From: Spirochaetales bacterium
GTDB taxonomy: Bacteria > Spirochaetota > Spirochaetia > JABMQR01
Length of the DNA: 18,856 nucleotides
NCBI GenBank assembly: GCA_023139255.1
Contig: JAGLNY010000043.1
Span: 1 to 18,856, forward strand
Direction of reading: 5' to 3'
Shown here: positions 6,871 through 14,420 of the stretch, piece by piece
Numbering within the stretch: the first letter of the stretch is position 1
Layout: each line of letters starts with the position of its first letter
The notes under the pieces: model-generated
The model's input: the letters and a program-made list of their open reading frames with translations, nothing else
Told to the model about the DNA's origin: nothing
The model's database searches: none
Made by a program: the position numbers and the translations under genes

Positions 6871-8262
6871 TTAAATATGTATTGAATGTCCCAGTGTTCC
6901 ATGAGCGGCCTCAAGTATAGCCTCACTCAGAGTTGGATGCGGGTGAATGGAAGAAACAAACTCATCTACTGTTGCTTCCAGTTTCATAGCCACAGAGATT
7001 CCGGAAATCATCTCGGTAACATGCGAACCGACCATATGCACACCCAGGACTTCACCGGATTTCCCGTCACTTACCATCTTTATAAATCCGCTGTTCTCAT
7101 TCAGACTCAAAGCCTTTCCATTGGCAGAGAAAGGGAACGAGCCTGTTTTGACGACTTTTCCCATGGCAATGGCCTCTTTTTCAGTCAAACCAATACTGGC
7201 TGCTTCCGGTCTGCAATAGGTACATTTTGGGACCTGCTTATAGTTAACAGGTGCTGGTTCCAAGCCGGAAACAGCCTCCGCGGCTACTATCCCCTGGGCA
7301 CTGGCAACATGTGCAAGAGGGAATTTACCCGTAATATCACCAATTGCATAAACATTCGGGAGATTGGTTTCCATCTTATCATTTACACGAATAAAACCGT
7401 TTTCAAGTTCAAGCCCTAGCTTTTCTATTCCGTACCCTTTCGTGTTTGGTTTGATTCCCATAGCAAATAGAACAGTATCAAACTCATGAACGGAGAGGTC
7501 TCCACCCGCTTTTTCTGCCGTAAGAGATATCCCGTCTACGACCTTATCCAGGGCAACGATTCTGGTTCCTGTCATGGTCTGTATTCCCTGTTTATGAATA
7601 GCTTTCTCAATTTCCGCGCTCACATCATGATCTTCTTTGGGAAGAATTCGGTCAAACCATTCAAATATTGTAACCTCAGAGCCATATGTATTCCAGATAG
7701 AGGCAAATTCCATTCCGATAGCCCCGGCACCGATAATTGCCGCCTTCCGGGGAATTTCGTTAATAGAAAGAGCGTCTTTAGGGAGCAGTATTACCTTACC
7801 GTCAACTTCGATATCCGGGATTCCTACAGCTTTTGCTCCTGCAGCAATGACAAGGTTCCTGCAGTGAATGATAAGACCTTGTAGTTCAAGTTCCACAGTG
7901 TTTTTATTGATTATAATAGCTCGGTCATAAAACACAGTGACGCCGTTTTTTTTCATCAAAAACTCAATACCTTTAACCAATTTAGCACTTACCTGCCTGC
8001 TGCGTTTATATGCACTTTCATAATTAATACTATAGGAGTTGTTAAGATCCTCAACACCGAAAAATTCTGCGTGTTTCACTTCCTCCACAACCTCTGCATT
8101 ACGTAACAAGGATTTTGTGGGAATGCAGCCCCAGTTTAAGCAAGTGCCTCCCAAAGCTTCCTTTTCTATAAGAGCAACAGACAATCCCAACTGTCTGCAT
8201 CTGATGGCACTGACATACCCGCCCGGACCTCCGCCAATTATTATTACGTCAAAATCCTTCAT
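6871..8262 (-). CDS. lpdA: Dihydrolipoamide dehydrogenase (E3)
   Basis: This FAD- and NAD-binding E3 subunit reoxidises the dihydrolipoyl group on E2. With the start at ATG 8262 it has 463 residues, normal for the family. It shows the FAD motif GGGPGGY (10-16), the redox-active disulfide C41 and C46 in GGTCLNWGC, the NAD motif GAGAIGMEF, the second FAD motif YAIGDI and the catalytic H442/E447 pair in HPHPTLSE. The frame is open 17 codons further upstream, but that extension runs through a hairpin region, and AAGGA sits about 10 nt before ATG 8262. The gene directly follows E2 in the operon. Confidence 0.95.
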   Translation of the reverse strand: MKDFDVIIIGGGPGGYVSAIRCRQLGLSVALIEKEALGGTCLNWGCIPTKSLLRNAEVVEEVKHAEFFGVEDLNNSYSINYESAYKRSRQVSAKLVKGIEFLMKKNGVTVFYDRAIIINKNTVELELQGLIIHCRNLVIAAGAKAVGIPDIEVDGKVILLPKDALSINEIPRKAAIIGAGAIGMEFASIWNTYGSEVTIFEWFDRILPKEDHDVSAEIEKAIHKQGIQTMTGTRIVALDKVVDGISLTAEKAGGDLSVHEFDTVLFAMGIKPNTKGYGIEKLGLELENGFIRVNDKMETNLPNVYAIGDITGKFPLAHVASAQGIVAAEAVSGLEPAPVNYKQVPKCTYCRPEAASIGLTEKEAIAMGKVVKTGSFPFSANGKALSLNENSGFIKMVSDGKSGEVLGVHMVGSHVTEMISGISVAMKLEATVDEFVSSIHPHPTLSEAILEAAHGTLGHSIHI

Positions 8263-8283
8263 TCTATGTTTATCCTTGTCTAA

Positions 8284-8304
8284 AAAGTTTGCATGGCAAA
8301 CTTT
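8284..8304 (-). promoter_or_regulatory. Intercistronic hairpin 2 (E2-E3 gap)
   Basis: AAAGTTTGC and GCAAACTTT form a perfect 9-bp stem around a 3-nt loop. On the transcribed strand it ends in a run of five T. It lies 22 nt before the E3 start. It resembles a weak attenuator or an mRNA-stabilising/processing hairpin. Confidence 0.6.
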
Positions 8305-8307
8305 AAA

Positions 8308-8327
8308 AGCCAATTTCGAAATTGGCT
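8308..8327 (-). promoter_or_regulatory. Intercistronic hairpin 1: 20-bp perfect palindrome
   Basis: AGCCAATTTCGAAATTGGCT is a perfect 20-bp palindrome that begins at the E2 stop codon. It can form an 8-bp stem with a TCGA-type loop and is followed by TTTT on the transcribed strand. Together with the second hairpin it occupies most of the 64-nt E2-E3 gap. It could act as a partial terminator that sets E3 levels, or as a DNA operator. Confidence 0.6.
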
Positions 8328-9535
8328 CATTCAGCTAATAATATCGGCCATTCCAATATTTTTTTTAACTCGCTTAAAAATTTTCCAGCAGGAGCACCAT
8401 CGATAATCCGGTGATCAAAAGCAAGTGATAACCAAAAACGACGTTGTACCTGAAATTGATCATTATCGTCTACCACTACCTCTTTTTCAATTGAACCAAC
8501 AGCCAGTATTGCACATTGCGGCGGGTTGATGATAGGAATAAACTGTTCGATACCCAACATCCCCATGTTGGTAATAGTAAAAGTCCCATAGTTTATGTCA
8601 TCATTTTGAATCTGGCTGCTTCTGGCACGGGCAGCTTTCTGACGCAATTCCCGGCTTATTTCCAAAACACCTTTTTGGTCTGCATGATGAACAACCGGCA
8701 CCATCAATCCTCTTTCTGTATCAACTGCCACACCAATATTGATATCATGTAAGATTGTTATTTTATTGCCGTCAAATCGAGCATTTATCAGGGGATGTCT
8801 TTGGATGGCCTTGCTTACTGCTTTAATGATTATATCAGTTATACCTATTTTGTTGCCATTTTCAGCACTCTTTTCTTTCCATCTGAGCAGTTCTTCTGCA
8901 GTAACTCTCAAATTCAGGACTGCTCTCGGTATTGAGGAAGCACTTACTGTCATACGATCAGAAATAGTGCGGCGAATACCGGTAAGTGGCAATTCCCGAT
9001 CCCCTGCTGGTTCTCCACTGTCAAGTCCTGGTTTTGTCTGTATTTGCGGAAGGGCAAGACCCTGCAGATATCCTTCAACATCTTTTTCCGTAATCCTTGC
9101 TCCCGGACTGGCAGGAGATAACACGTGATAATCGATACCATTTTCTTTAGCCATTTTCTTTGCCAGAGGTGAAATCTTAATCCTTTGAGAGGGCGTTTCT
9201 CCCTGAATACTGCTCTTCGGTACCAAGGATTTTAATTGAGAAGGTAGTTTTTTTACACTCTCATTTTTCCCTGAAATCAATAGTGAAATATCTTCTCCGG
9301 GTTCACCAATGACATAAAAAGGTTCCTGACAGATTACTGTCTCTCCCTCTTCCCTTAAAATTTTAAGTATCACACCTGAATCAGAAGAGTAAATATCCTG
9401 TGCAGCCTTATCGGTTTCCATGGTCACTATATGCTGATCCAATGTGATTTCATCACCTTCGGATACTAGCCATTCCACAACAACAGCTTCTGTCATGTTG
9501 ACGCCGATTTTTGGCAAATTTATCACTTTAGCCAT
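8327..9535 (-). CDS. Dihydrolipoyllysine acyltransferase (E2)
   Basis: This 402-residue E2 core subunit accepts the acyl or hydroxyalkyl group from E1 on its lipoyl arm and passes it to CoA. Domains in order are one lipoyl domain (1-80, lipoylated K43 in METDKA), a linker, a peripheral subunit-binding domain (about 119-156, ISPLAKKMAKENG to RITEKDVEGYL) and the catalytic CAT-like domain (180-400) with H375 and D379-G380 in DHRIIDG. One lipoyl domain is usual for acetoin dehydrogenase and many bacterial pyruvate or branched-chain complexes. Sequence alone does not fix the acyl substrate. A good RBS (AAGGA, 7 nt spacing) precedes ATG 9535, 66 nt after E1-beta. Confidence 0.93.
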   Translation of the reverse strand: MAKVINLPKIGVNMTEAVVVEWLVSEGDEITLDQHIVTMETDKAAQDIYSSDSGVILKILREEGETVICQEPFYVIGEPGEDISLLISGKNESVKKLPSQLKSLVPKSSIQGETPSQRIKISPLAKKMAKENGIDYHVLSPASPGARITEKDVEGYLQGLALPQIQTKPGLDSGEPAGDRELPLTGIRRTISDRMTVSASSIPRAVLNLRVTAEELLRWKEKSAENGNKIGITDIIIKAVSKAIQRHPLINARFDGNKITILHDINIGVAVDTERGLMVPVVHHADQKGVLEISRELRQKAARARSSQIQNDDINYGTFTITNMGMLGIEQFIPIINPPQCAILAVGSIEKEVVVDDNDQFQVQRRFWLSLAFDHRIIDGAPAGKFLSELKKILEWPILLAE

Positions 9536-9601
9536 TTTTCAATCCTTTTTCCTTTGTTAATCGAGGCTCTTTCCTAAAAATTTTAGATTTTTGAAATTGC
9601 C

Positions 9602-10579
9602 TCAATCTTTCAATGCTTTGCGGATAGCCTTCTTAATGGTCTCTTTGCCTGGGATAACATAATTCTCCAGACCCATATTATAAGGCATAGGGACATTCAA
9701 ACCTCCTACCCGGACAGGGGCAGTATCCAACAGGTCAAACCCGCGATCAATAATTTCAGCTACGATATCAGCCGCAAATCCTCCCCGTAGATTAGCCTCC
9801 TGGGTTACTACAACCCGATTGGTTTTCTCAATGGAATTCATCACTGTCTCATAATCCATGGGAAGAATAGAACGAAGATCAATTACCTCACAATCGATAC
9901 CGTCTTCAGCTAACTCCTCTGCAGCTTCCATTGCATGGATAGACATCATACTATAGGAAACAATGGTTACATCTTTTCCTTCCCGGCGAATAGCCGCTTT
10001 CCCAAAAGGAACAGTATACAGCTCCTCGGGAACTTCCCCTTTCATCTGATAAGCACGCTTATGTTCGAAGAAAATCACCGGGTTTTTATCTCTAATAGCC
10101 GTTATTAGCATCCCCTTTAAGTCATAGGGGGTAATGGGAGCTACCACTTTTAATCCTGGAATATGATTGAACCAATTTTCGAAAGACTGAGAGTGTTGAG
10201 CCGCATTCCCCCCCCCGGCCCCAAAAGGAGCACGAACTACCAGGGGCATCTCGATGTTACCCCCGAACATATACCGCATTTTTGCAGCCATATTGACAAT
10301 CTGGTCTGAAGCCAAAGTAATCCAATCGGAATAGAGAATCTCAACAATCGGTTTTAATCCCATAGCAGCTGCACCAACTCCCATCCCGGTAAAAGCAGCC
10401 TCAGATATGGGTGTATCAATAACTCTTTTTTCACCGAATTGCCTTAGGAGTCCTTTGGTGACACCAAAGGGATTTCCTCTGATAGCAACATCACATCCCA
10501 TCACAATAACGGTTTCGTCTATTTCCATCTCCTGACGCATGGCTTCATTTAAGGATTCACGTACAGTAATGTTTCTCAT
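9602..10579 (-). CDS. 2-oxoacid/acetoin dehydrogenase E1 beta subunit
   Basis: This thiamine-diphosphate-dependent E1 beta chain has 325 residues from ATG 10579. It strongly resembles AcoB/PdhB, with the family segments MGCDVAIRGNPFGVTKGL, DTPISEAAF (catalytic E60, which activates the ThDP ring), RYMFGG, AAQHSQSFENWF (H129) and HIPGLKVVAP. The frame is open 37 codons further upstream into the E1-alpha 3' end. AAAGGA lies 8 nt before the MRNITVRESL start, which fits the family's N-terminus, so the shorter form is chosen. It follows E1-alpha by 19 nt and should form the alpha2-beta2 heterotetramer with it. Confidence 0.93.
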   Translation of the reverse strand: MRNITVRESLNEAMRQEMEIDETVIVMGCDVAIRGNPFGVTKGLLRQFGEKRVIDTPISEAAFTGMGVGAAAMGLKPIVEILYSDWITLASDQIVNMAAKMRYMFGGNIEMPLVVRAPFGAGGGNAAQHSQSFENWFNHIPGLKVVAPITPYDLKGMLITAIRDKNPVIFFEHKRAYQMKGEVPEELYTVPFGKAAIRREGKDVTIVSYSMMSIHAMEAAEELAEDGIDCEVIDLRSILPMDYETVMNSIEKTNRVVVTQEANLRGGFAADIVAEIIDRGFDLLDTAPVRVGGLNVPMPYNMGLENYVIPGKETIKKAIRKALKD

Positions 10580-10598
10580 TATAGTTTCCTTTATTCCC

Positions 10599-11645
10599 TT
10601 ATTTAATAATCTCGCCGTCTGCATAGATATTGTCATACAATGTTTCAACCGAAGGTTCAGTACATTCGTTTGCCGCATAATTAACAGCATCCAAAATCTC
10701 TTTAGTTATATCTTTTTCGACCCTCTCAATTTCTTTAGCTGCAGCAATTTTGTTTTCCAGTAAATAATCTTTCATTCTACTAATTGGGTCCAGCTTCCAG
10801 AAAGGCTCAACGGCTTTCAAGTCACGATACCATTGGTCATCAGCCACAAAATGTCCCAATAGCCGTAGAAATTTAGCTTCAATCAAGGAAGGCCCCTCAC
10901 CATTCCGTGCCCGGTCTACTGCTTTTTTGACAGCCTTATAAACGGCAAAAACATTAAATCCGTCTACCTGGACACCGGGAATACCGTAGCCGGCTGCCCG
11001 TTTATACAATTCCACTTCTTTACTGACACTTTTTAGTTCTGTCCCTATGGCCATTTGGTTGTTTTCCAGGACAAAGATAACCGGCAGGTTCCAGGCTGCG
11101 GCCATGTTTATAGACTCATGCCAGACACCCTGGTTTGTCCCGCCATCACCATGAAAACAGATAGTAACATTTCCCGTACCCAGCCGGTCAGCTGCCAGGG
11201 CAGAACCCACTGCAAGGGGCATCCCGCTCCCTACAATTCCGGTCGCTCCCAGCATGCCGTGAGGGACATCTGCAATATGCATGGATCCGCCCTTCCCATG
11301 ATTGTATCCCTCATATTTACCGAATAATTCGGCCATCATCTTTTTAACGTCACCACCTTTTGCGATAACGTGACCATGTCCCCGGTGGGTACTGGTAATA
11401 GCATCATCAGGTTTTAACGCAAAGCAGGTGCCGACAGCAATTGCTTCAGCGGCAACATATGAATGAGCCAAACCATAAATCTTGTTTTCCATCCAAAGGT
11501 CTTTTACCGTTGTGTCAAATTCCCTGATTAACTTCATACGATAGAACAGTTTCATCTGTTCTTCCTTTTTCATTCCTTCGGGTGCTTTGAGCGGTGTATA
11601 GCAGGTAAATTTTTCCAGGACTTCTTTGTCTATTTTGATACTCAT
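10599..11645 (-). CDS. 2-oxoacid/acetoin dehydrogenase E1 alpha, divergent
   Basis: This 348-residue E1 alpha chain carries the ThDP-Mg motif GDGGTNQG...ENN (166-196), THRGHGH (86-92) and the HGKGGSMH loop. The overall order is that of AcoA/PdhA. Several normally conserved spots differ. YVAAEA replaces Y.GQEA (63-68), NQMAIGTE replaces the common N.YA.STP segment, and GHFVADD replaces GHS.SDD in the phosphorylation-type loop near 264. These lie around the cofactor and substrate entry, so a substrate other than pyruvate or acetoin is possible. AGGAG lies 10 nt before ATG 11645. It is preceded by the MBL-fold gene with a 66-nt gap. Confidence 0.9.
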   Translation of the reverse strand: MSIKIDKEVLEKFTCYTPLKAPEGMKKEEQMKLFYRMKLIREFDTTVKDLWMENKIYGLAHSYVAAEAIAVGTCFALKPDDAITSTHRGHGHVIAKGGDVKKMMAELFGKYEGYNHGKGGSMHIADVPHGMLGATGIVGSGMPLAVGSALAADRLGTGNVTICFHGDGGTNQGVWHESINMAAAWNLPVIFVLENNQMAIGTELKSVSKEVELYKRAAGYGIPGVQVDGFNVFAVYKAVKKAVDRARNGEGPSLIEAKFLRLLGHFVADDQWYRDLKAVEPFWKLDPISRMKDYLLENKIAAAKEIERVEKDITKEILDAVNYAANECTEPSVETLYDNIYADGEIIK

Positions 11646-11711
11646 TTTATCTATTCTCCTACAGTTGCTGCTTTTCGGCTAATTTATCCGGGACTACAAA
11701 TATTTTTCTTA

Positions 11712-12482
11712 TTATTCCCAACAAAATGTATCCCCAGGCTTTATTACAATTACCCTTGGTGCATACTTTCCCTCTTTCTTATTTATCTTTACCAATCTCA
11801 GGAATTCTTTAACATCTTCAGAATCAGGATCAATATAGTGGGAAGCTACAACCTCATCCAACCCCAGCCATTCACTTGCCAGGAGTGCCTCTGCAGGAGT
11901 CAGCTCCCCTGATTTGTATACATCCGCATGAGGCATCCCAACTCCTTCCTCCGTAGGCAGCGATACATGCACAAACCCCACAGTGGGTTTGTTAATACTC
12001 CCGATAAGTTTCATATCCCCAAAGAGTGCTGTATCCCCGGGATGATAATATTTCCTACCGTCCCCGATATCGAAAACATATCCCATAGCCGGCCCTGATA
12101 GAAGACTGCCGTCAGGAGCTTTGGCAAATGACCAGTGGCGGCTTTCCACCGGCCGAATGGAAACCCCCTTCTCCTGTATCTCTATTCCCCAGATAGTTGG
12201 CCTGATAAGATCAGGATCAATACCATGATACTTAACAAGATTGTGCTGAACATCCAGTGCGCAGATAACAACAGGCTTATATTTTTTTATAATCTCCGGG
12301 GCATCCCCAAAATGATCGAAAGCATTATGGGTTAATAGCAGTAAGTCAACCTTTTCCAGCTCATTTACCGTTACAGGACAATAGGGGTTGTCTTTCATAA
12401 ATGGGTCTATAACCAGCGAAAGTCCCTGGCCGGTTGTCATCTTATACCCGGCCACACCAAAAAACTGCAGGTTTACCTTCAT
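11712..12482 (-). CDS. MBL-fold metallo-hydrolase (UlaG/COG2220-like)
   Basis: This 256-residue metallo-beta-lactamase-fold protein belongs with the UlaG/UPF0173 group. The metal motif reads THNAFDH (51-57). D56 and H57 are present, and Ala occupies the place of the second His of the classic HxHxDH. Further ligand-like residues are H116 in ESRHW, H147 and D150 in YHPGDT, and H215 in ASHYI. Relatives include L-ascorbate-6-phosphate lactonase, so opening a sugar lactone is a plausible role. It is not proven. The start ATG overlaps the preceding TAA by one base (TAATG), with AGGAG upstream, so it is translationally coupled to the TIM-barrel gene. Confidence 0.82.
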   Translation of the reverse strand: MKVNLQFFGVAGYKMTTGQGLSLVIDPFMKDNPYCPVTVNELEKVDLLLLTHNAFDHFGDAPEIIKKYKPVVICALDVQHNLVKYHGIDPDLIRPTIWGIEIQEKGVSIRPVESRHWSFAKAPDGSLLSGPAMGYVFDIGDGRKYYHPGDTALFGDMKLIGSINKPTVGFVHVSLPTEEGVGMPHADVYKSGELTPAEALLASEWLGLDEVVASHYIDPDSEDVKEFLRLVKINKKEGKYAPRVIVIKPGDTFCWE

Positions 12483-13354
12483 TATATTCTCCTGATCTGT
12501 TTTTTCTTTTCCGCGTACTGTTCTTTAATAAAATTCCTTAATTGAATTATCTCAGAAAGATTGTCCACTTCGTTCATGTGTTCCCAATTAATCCATACGT
12601 ATTCAATACCAATATATCCGGTATATTTTGTTCTGATCATTTCTGCCGCAACCCTTGCATAGTCGATAGTATTATTACTGAAACTTGTTTGAGCCCTGTT
12701 CAGACAGGCTCCTCGTGCATGGAAATGACTGGCATAGGGCATAAGTGTTTCAATAGCTTCATCCTTATAACCAATCTTTGTAAAGTGAGTATAATCGAGT
12801 GTCAGTGTCAGATCTTTCACATCCAGCACAAATTTATCCAGAGCTTCCGGGGTTTCACAAAAACTTCCGATATGTCCCTCTACTGACAGTATAATTCCAG
12901 CATCAGCAGCCTTTTCAATCCGCCAGGACAATTCCTCGCAAGCCCGTTGATAGGATGATTCCGCGGATTCCTGTTCATAAAGAACCCCGGGTAGAATGGT
13001 AATATGCCCTGTTCCTATCATCTTCCCAAACTCAATGGTTCGCAAATATATATCCCGGTTTTCCCCCCGCACGTTTCTATCAGGATGATTGATTGCTGTT
13101 GAGGAAAAATCTGCAGCTGTCTGAAGAAACAGATCAGCTGCGGAAAGATTGTTTTCTTCCAATTGTCTTATCAGCCGTGTTGCATATTTCCCGGGATCTT
13201 TCAAAACAGTATCAGGTTGAATGTGTGAACGGTCCTGAAAAAAACCAATATCAACCCCGTCGAATCCCAGCATCCCAATCAGTTTCAATGAGTTTTCATG
13301 ACTGAGCAGCGGAAAAGAAAAGTCTGCACAGGCAAATTCAGGTTCCAGTTTCAT
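12482..13354 (-). CDS. Sugar-phosphate isomerase/epimerase-like TIM barrel
   Basis: This 290-residue AP-endonuclease-2/xylose-isomerase-like TIM barrel contains the acid and imidazole residues used for divalent metal in the family: E159 (LSVEGH), D187 (LTLDYTH), H212 (HFHARG) and E251 (GIEYVW). It fits the IolE/IolI/hydroxypyruvate-isomerase superfamily, which isomerises, epimerises or dehydrates sugars and keto-inositols. The exact reaction cannot be read from the sequence. It starts 3 nt after the SDR stop, and its own stop overlaps the MBL-fold start, so it is in the middle of a tightly packed operon. Confidence 0.82.
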   Translation of the reverse strand: MKLEPEFACADFSFPLLSHENSLKLIGMLGFDGVDIGFFQDRSHIQPDTVLKDPGKYATRLIRQLEENNLSAADLFLQTAADFSSTAINHPDRNVRGENRDIYLRTIEFGKMIGTGHITILPGVLYEQESAESSYQRACEELSWRIEKAADAGIILSVEGHIGSFCETPEALDKFVLDVKDLTLTLDYTHFTKIGYKDEAIETLMPYASHFHARGACLNRAQTSFSNNTIDYARVAAEMIRTKYTGYIGIEYVWINWEHMNEVDNLSEIIQLRNFIKEQYAEKKKQIRRI

Positions 13355-13357
13355 TTT

Positions 13358-14128
13358 TTACCCCATATACATTCCGCCATTTATGTCAATGACGGCTCCG
13401 GTGATAAAACCGGTAAGTTCGGAAGAGAGAAAAACAACCAGGTTAGCTATATCCGTGGGTTGTCCCATCCTGCCTAAAGGAATCATTTTTTTTAGCTCTG
13501 CTTTTTTCTCTTCTGAAAACTGATCAATAATACTACTTTCTGTTGTTCCTGGTGCTACTGTGTTTACAGTAATTTGCGAATCAGCTATCCTGCGGGCAAG
13601 TCCCTGTGAAAGTCCTATAATTCCTGCTTTGGAAGCTGAATAAGCAAGACCGTTTGCATAACCGCCCATACGCCCGGCAAGAGAAGAAATATTAACAATA
13701 CGTCCCCAGTTCTTCGTTTTCATGTAGGGAATAACTTTTTGGGAAGCAAAAAACATCCCCTTAAGATTTATTGCCATTATTGTATCCCACTCCGCTTCAG
13801 TAATTTCTTCCACCGGCGTAGAATGAAGGATGCCGGCATTATTAACCAGAATATCTACACCACCAAACTTTTGAACAGCTGTATTAACCATGTTATCCAG
13901 ATCTGAAACTGAAGAAACATCTGTCTTTACTATTGCAAGAGAACCGGGATAGTCTTCATTTTTAACTACCCTTGAAAACATGACAAGGCTTTCTTCATTG
14001 ATGTCAGCAGCCACAACATTGGTCCCGGTTTTTAGAAAAGCAATTGCTATTTCACGACCGATTCCCTGGGCACTGCCTGTGACAATTGATGTTTTACCTT
14101 TTATTCCATAATCGATATATGTGTTCAT
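13358..14128 (-). CDS. Short-chain dehydrogenase/reductase (SDR)
   Basis: This 256-residue classical SDR contains the cofactor loop TGSAQGIG (17-24), acid residue pair AADINE (which favours NAD(H)), NNAG (96-99), N121, and the catalytic S149, Y163 and K167 in YSASK. It has the length and style of FabG, acetoin/butanediol or polyol/aldose dehydrogenases. Its position as first gene of a catabolic operon makes oxidation of a sugar, polyol or sugar acid more likely than fatty-acid synthesis (inference). A strong RBS (AGAGGAGGA, 8 nt spacing) lies in a leader of about 76 nt from the predicted transcription start. Confidence 0.88.
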   Translation of the reverse strand: MNTYIDYGIKGKTSIVTGSAQGIGREIAIAFLKTGTNVVAADINEESLVMFSRVVKNEDYPGSLAIVKTDVSSVSDLDNMVNTAVQKFGGVDILVNNAGILHSTPVEEITEAEWDTIMAINLKGMFFASQKVIPYMKTKNWGRIVNISSLAGRMGGYANGLAYSASKAGIIGLSQGLARRIADSQITVNTVAPGTTESSIIDQFSEEKKAELKKMIPLGRMGQPTDIANLVVFLSSELTGFITGAVIDINGGMYMG

Positions 14129-14197
14129 CTATTCGGTCCTCCTCTGCAAGCAAGCGCCTATTTCAAATGTATGCTATAAACAGTAAAACATATCTGC

Positions 14198-14208
14198 TGG
14201 TCTGGCCA
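14198..14208. promoter_or_regulatory. Operator A (TGGNCNGNCCA)
   Basis: TGGTCTGGCCA is a near-palindrome of the form TGGNCNGNCCA. It lies 2 nt downstream of the - strand -10 and so covers the predicted transcription start of the eight-gene operon, a repressor position. The same pattern recurs at 14290. The form resembles sites of GntR/FadR-family repressors. No regulator gene for it is in the window. Confidence 0.6.
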
Positions 14209-14210
14209 TC

Positions 14211-14240
14211 ATATTACGGCATTTTTCAGTCATTTGTCAA
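14211..14240 (-). promoter_or_regulatory. Promoter of the eight-gene operon
   Basis: On the - strand, TTGACA (14240-14235) is followed after 18 bp by TAATAT (14216-14211). That is a perfect -35 and a good -10 for the housekeeping sigma factor, and the predicted start is near 14204. Genes from the SDR to the GarR-like reductase follow with gaps of -1 to 66 nt and no strong terminator. Confidence 0.75.
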
Positions 14241-14255
14241 GGATATTAATAAATA

Positions 14256-14284
14256 TTGACAGAAAAAAAACTGTAGTGTAAAGT
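14256..14284 (+). promoter_or_regulatory. Promoter of the GH-like gene
   Basis: TTGACA (14256-14261), a 17-bp spacer and TAAAGT (14279-14284) form a housekeeping promoter with a perfect -35 and a 4/6 -10. The predicted start is near 14291, leaving a leader of about 130 nt. The -35 boxes of the two divergent promoters are 15 bp apart. Confidence 0.7.
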
Positions 14285-14289
14285 AGCAG

Positions 14290-14300
14290 TGGACTGACCA
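14290..14300. promoter_or_regulatory. Operator B (TGGNCNGNCCA)
   Basis: TGGACTGACCA matches the same TGGNCNGNCCA pattern as operator A. It sits 5 nt downstream of the + strand -10, again across the predicted transcription start. The mirrored placement suggests that one repressor controls both directions. Confidence 0.6.
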
Positions 14301-14420
14301 TCTGACAAATAGCAGGGAAGATTTTCTATGATACAAGAAATTGTAATTAGTTCTTACAAGGATTCGAATAATATTTAGAGAGTATTTCCAGGACGGAAAC
14401 AAATTATGAGGAGAATAAAA

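Noticed and set aside
8263..8313. N-terminal extension of E3 from an upstream ATG
   Set aside because: The 17 extra codons run through the hairpin region, and the RBS and family N-terminus favour ATG 8262.
8624..8642. Sigma54 promoter-like TGGCAC inside E2
   Set aside because: The -12 TTGC element is not at the right distance, and the site is internal to coding sequence. No convincing -24/-12 promoter was found in the window.
10580..10690. N-terminal extension of E1 beta
   Set aside because: It overlaps the 3' end of E1 alpha, and AAAGGA is placed for ATG 10579, where the family homology begins.
14406..14420. Upstream in-frame ATG of the GH-like gene
   Set aside because: These codons contain the AGGAG that serves ATG 14421.
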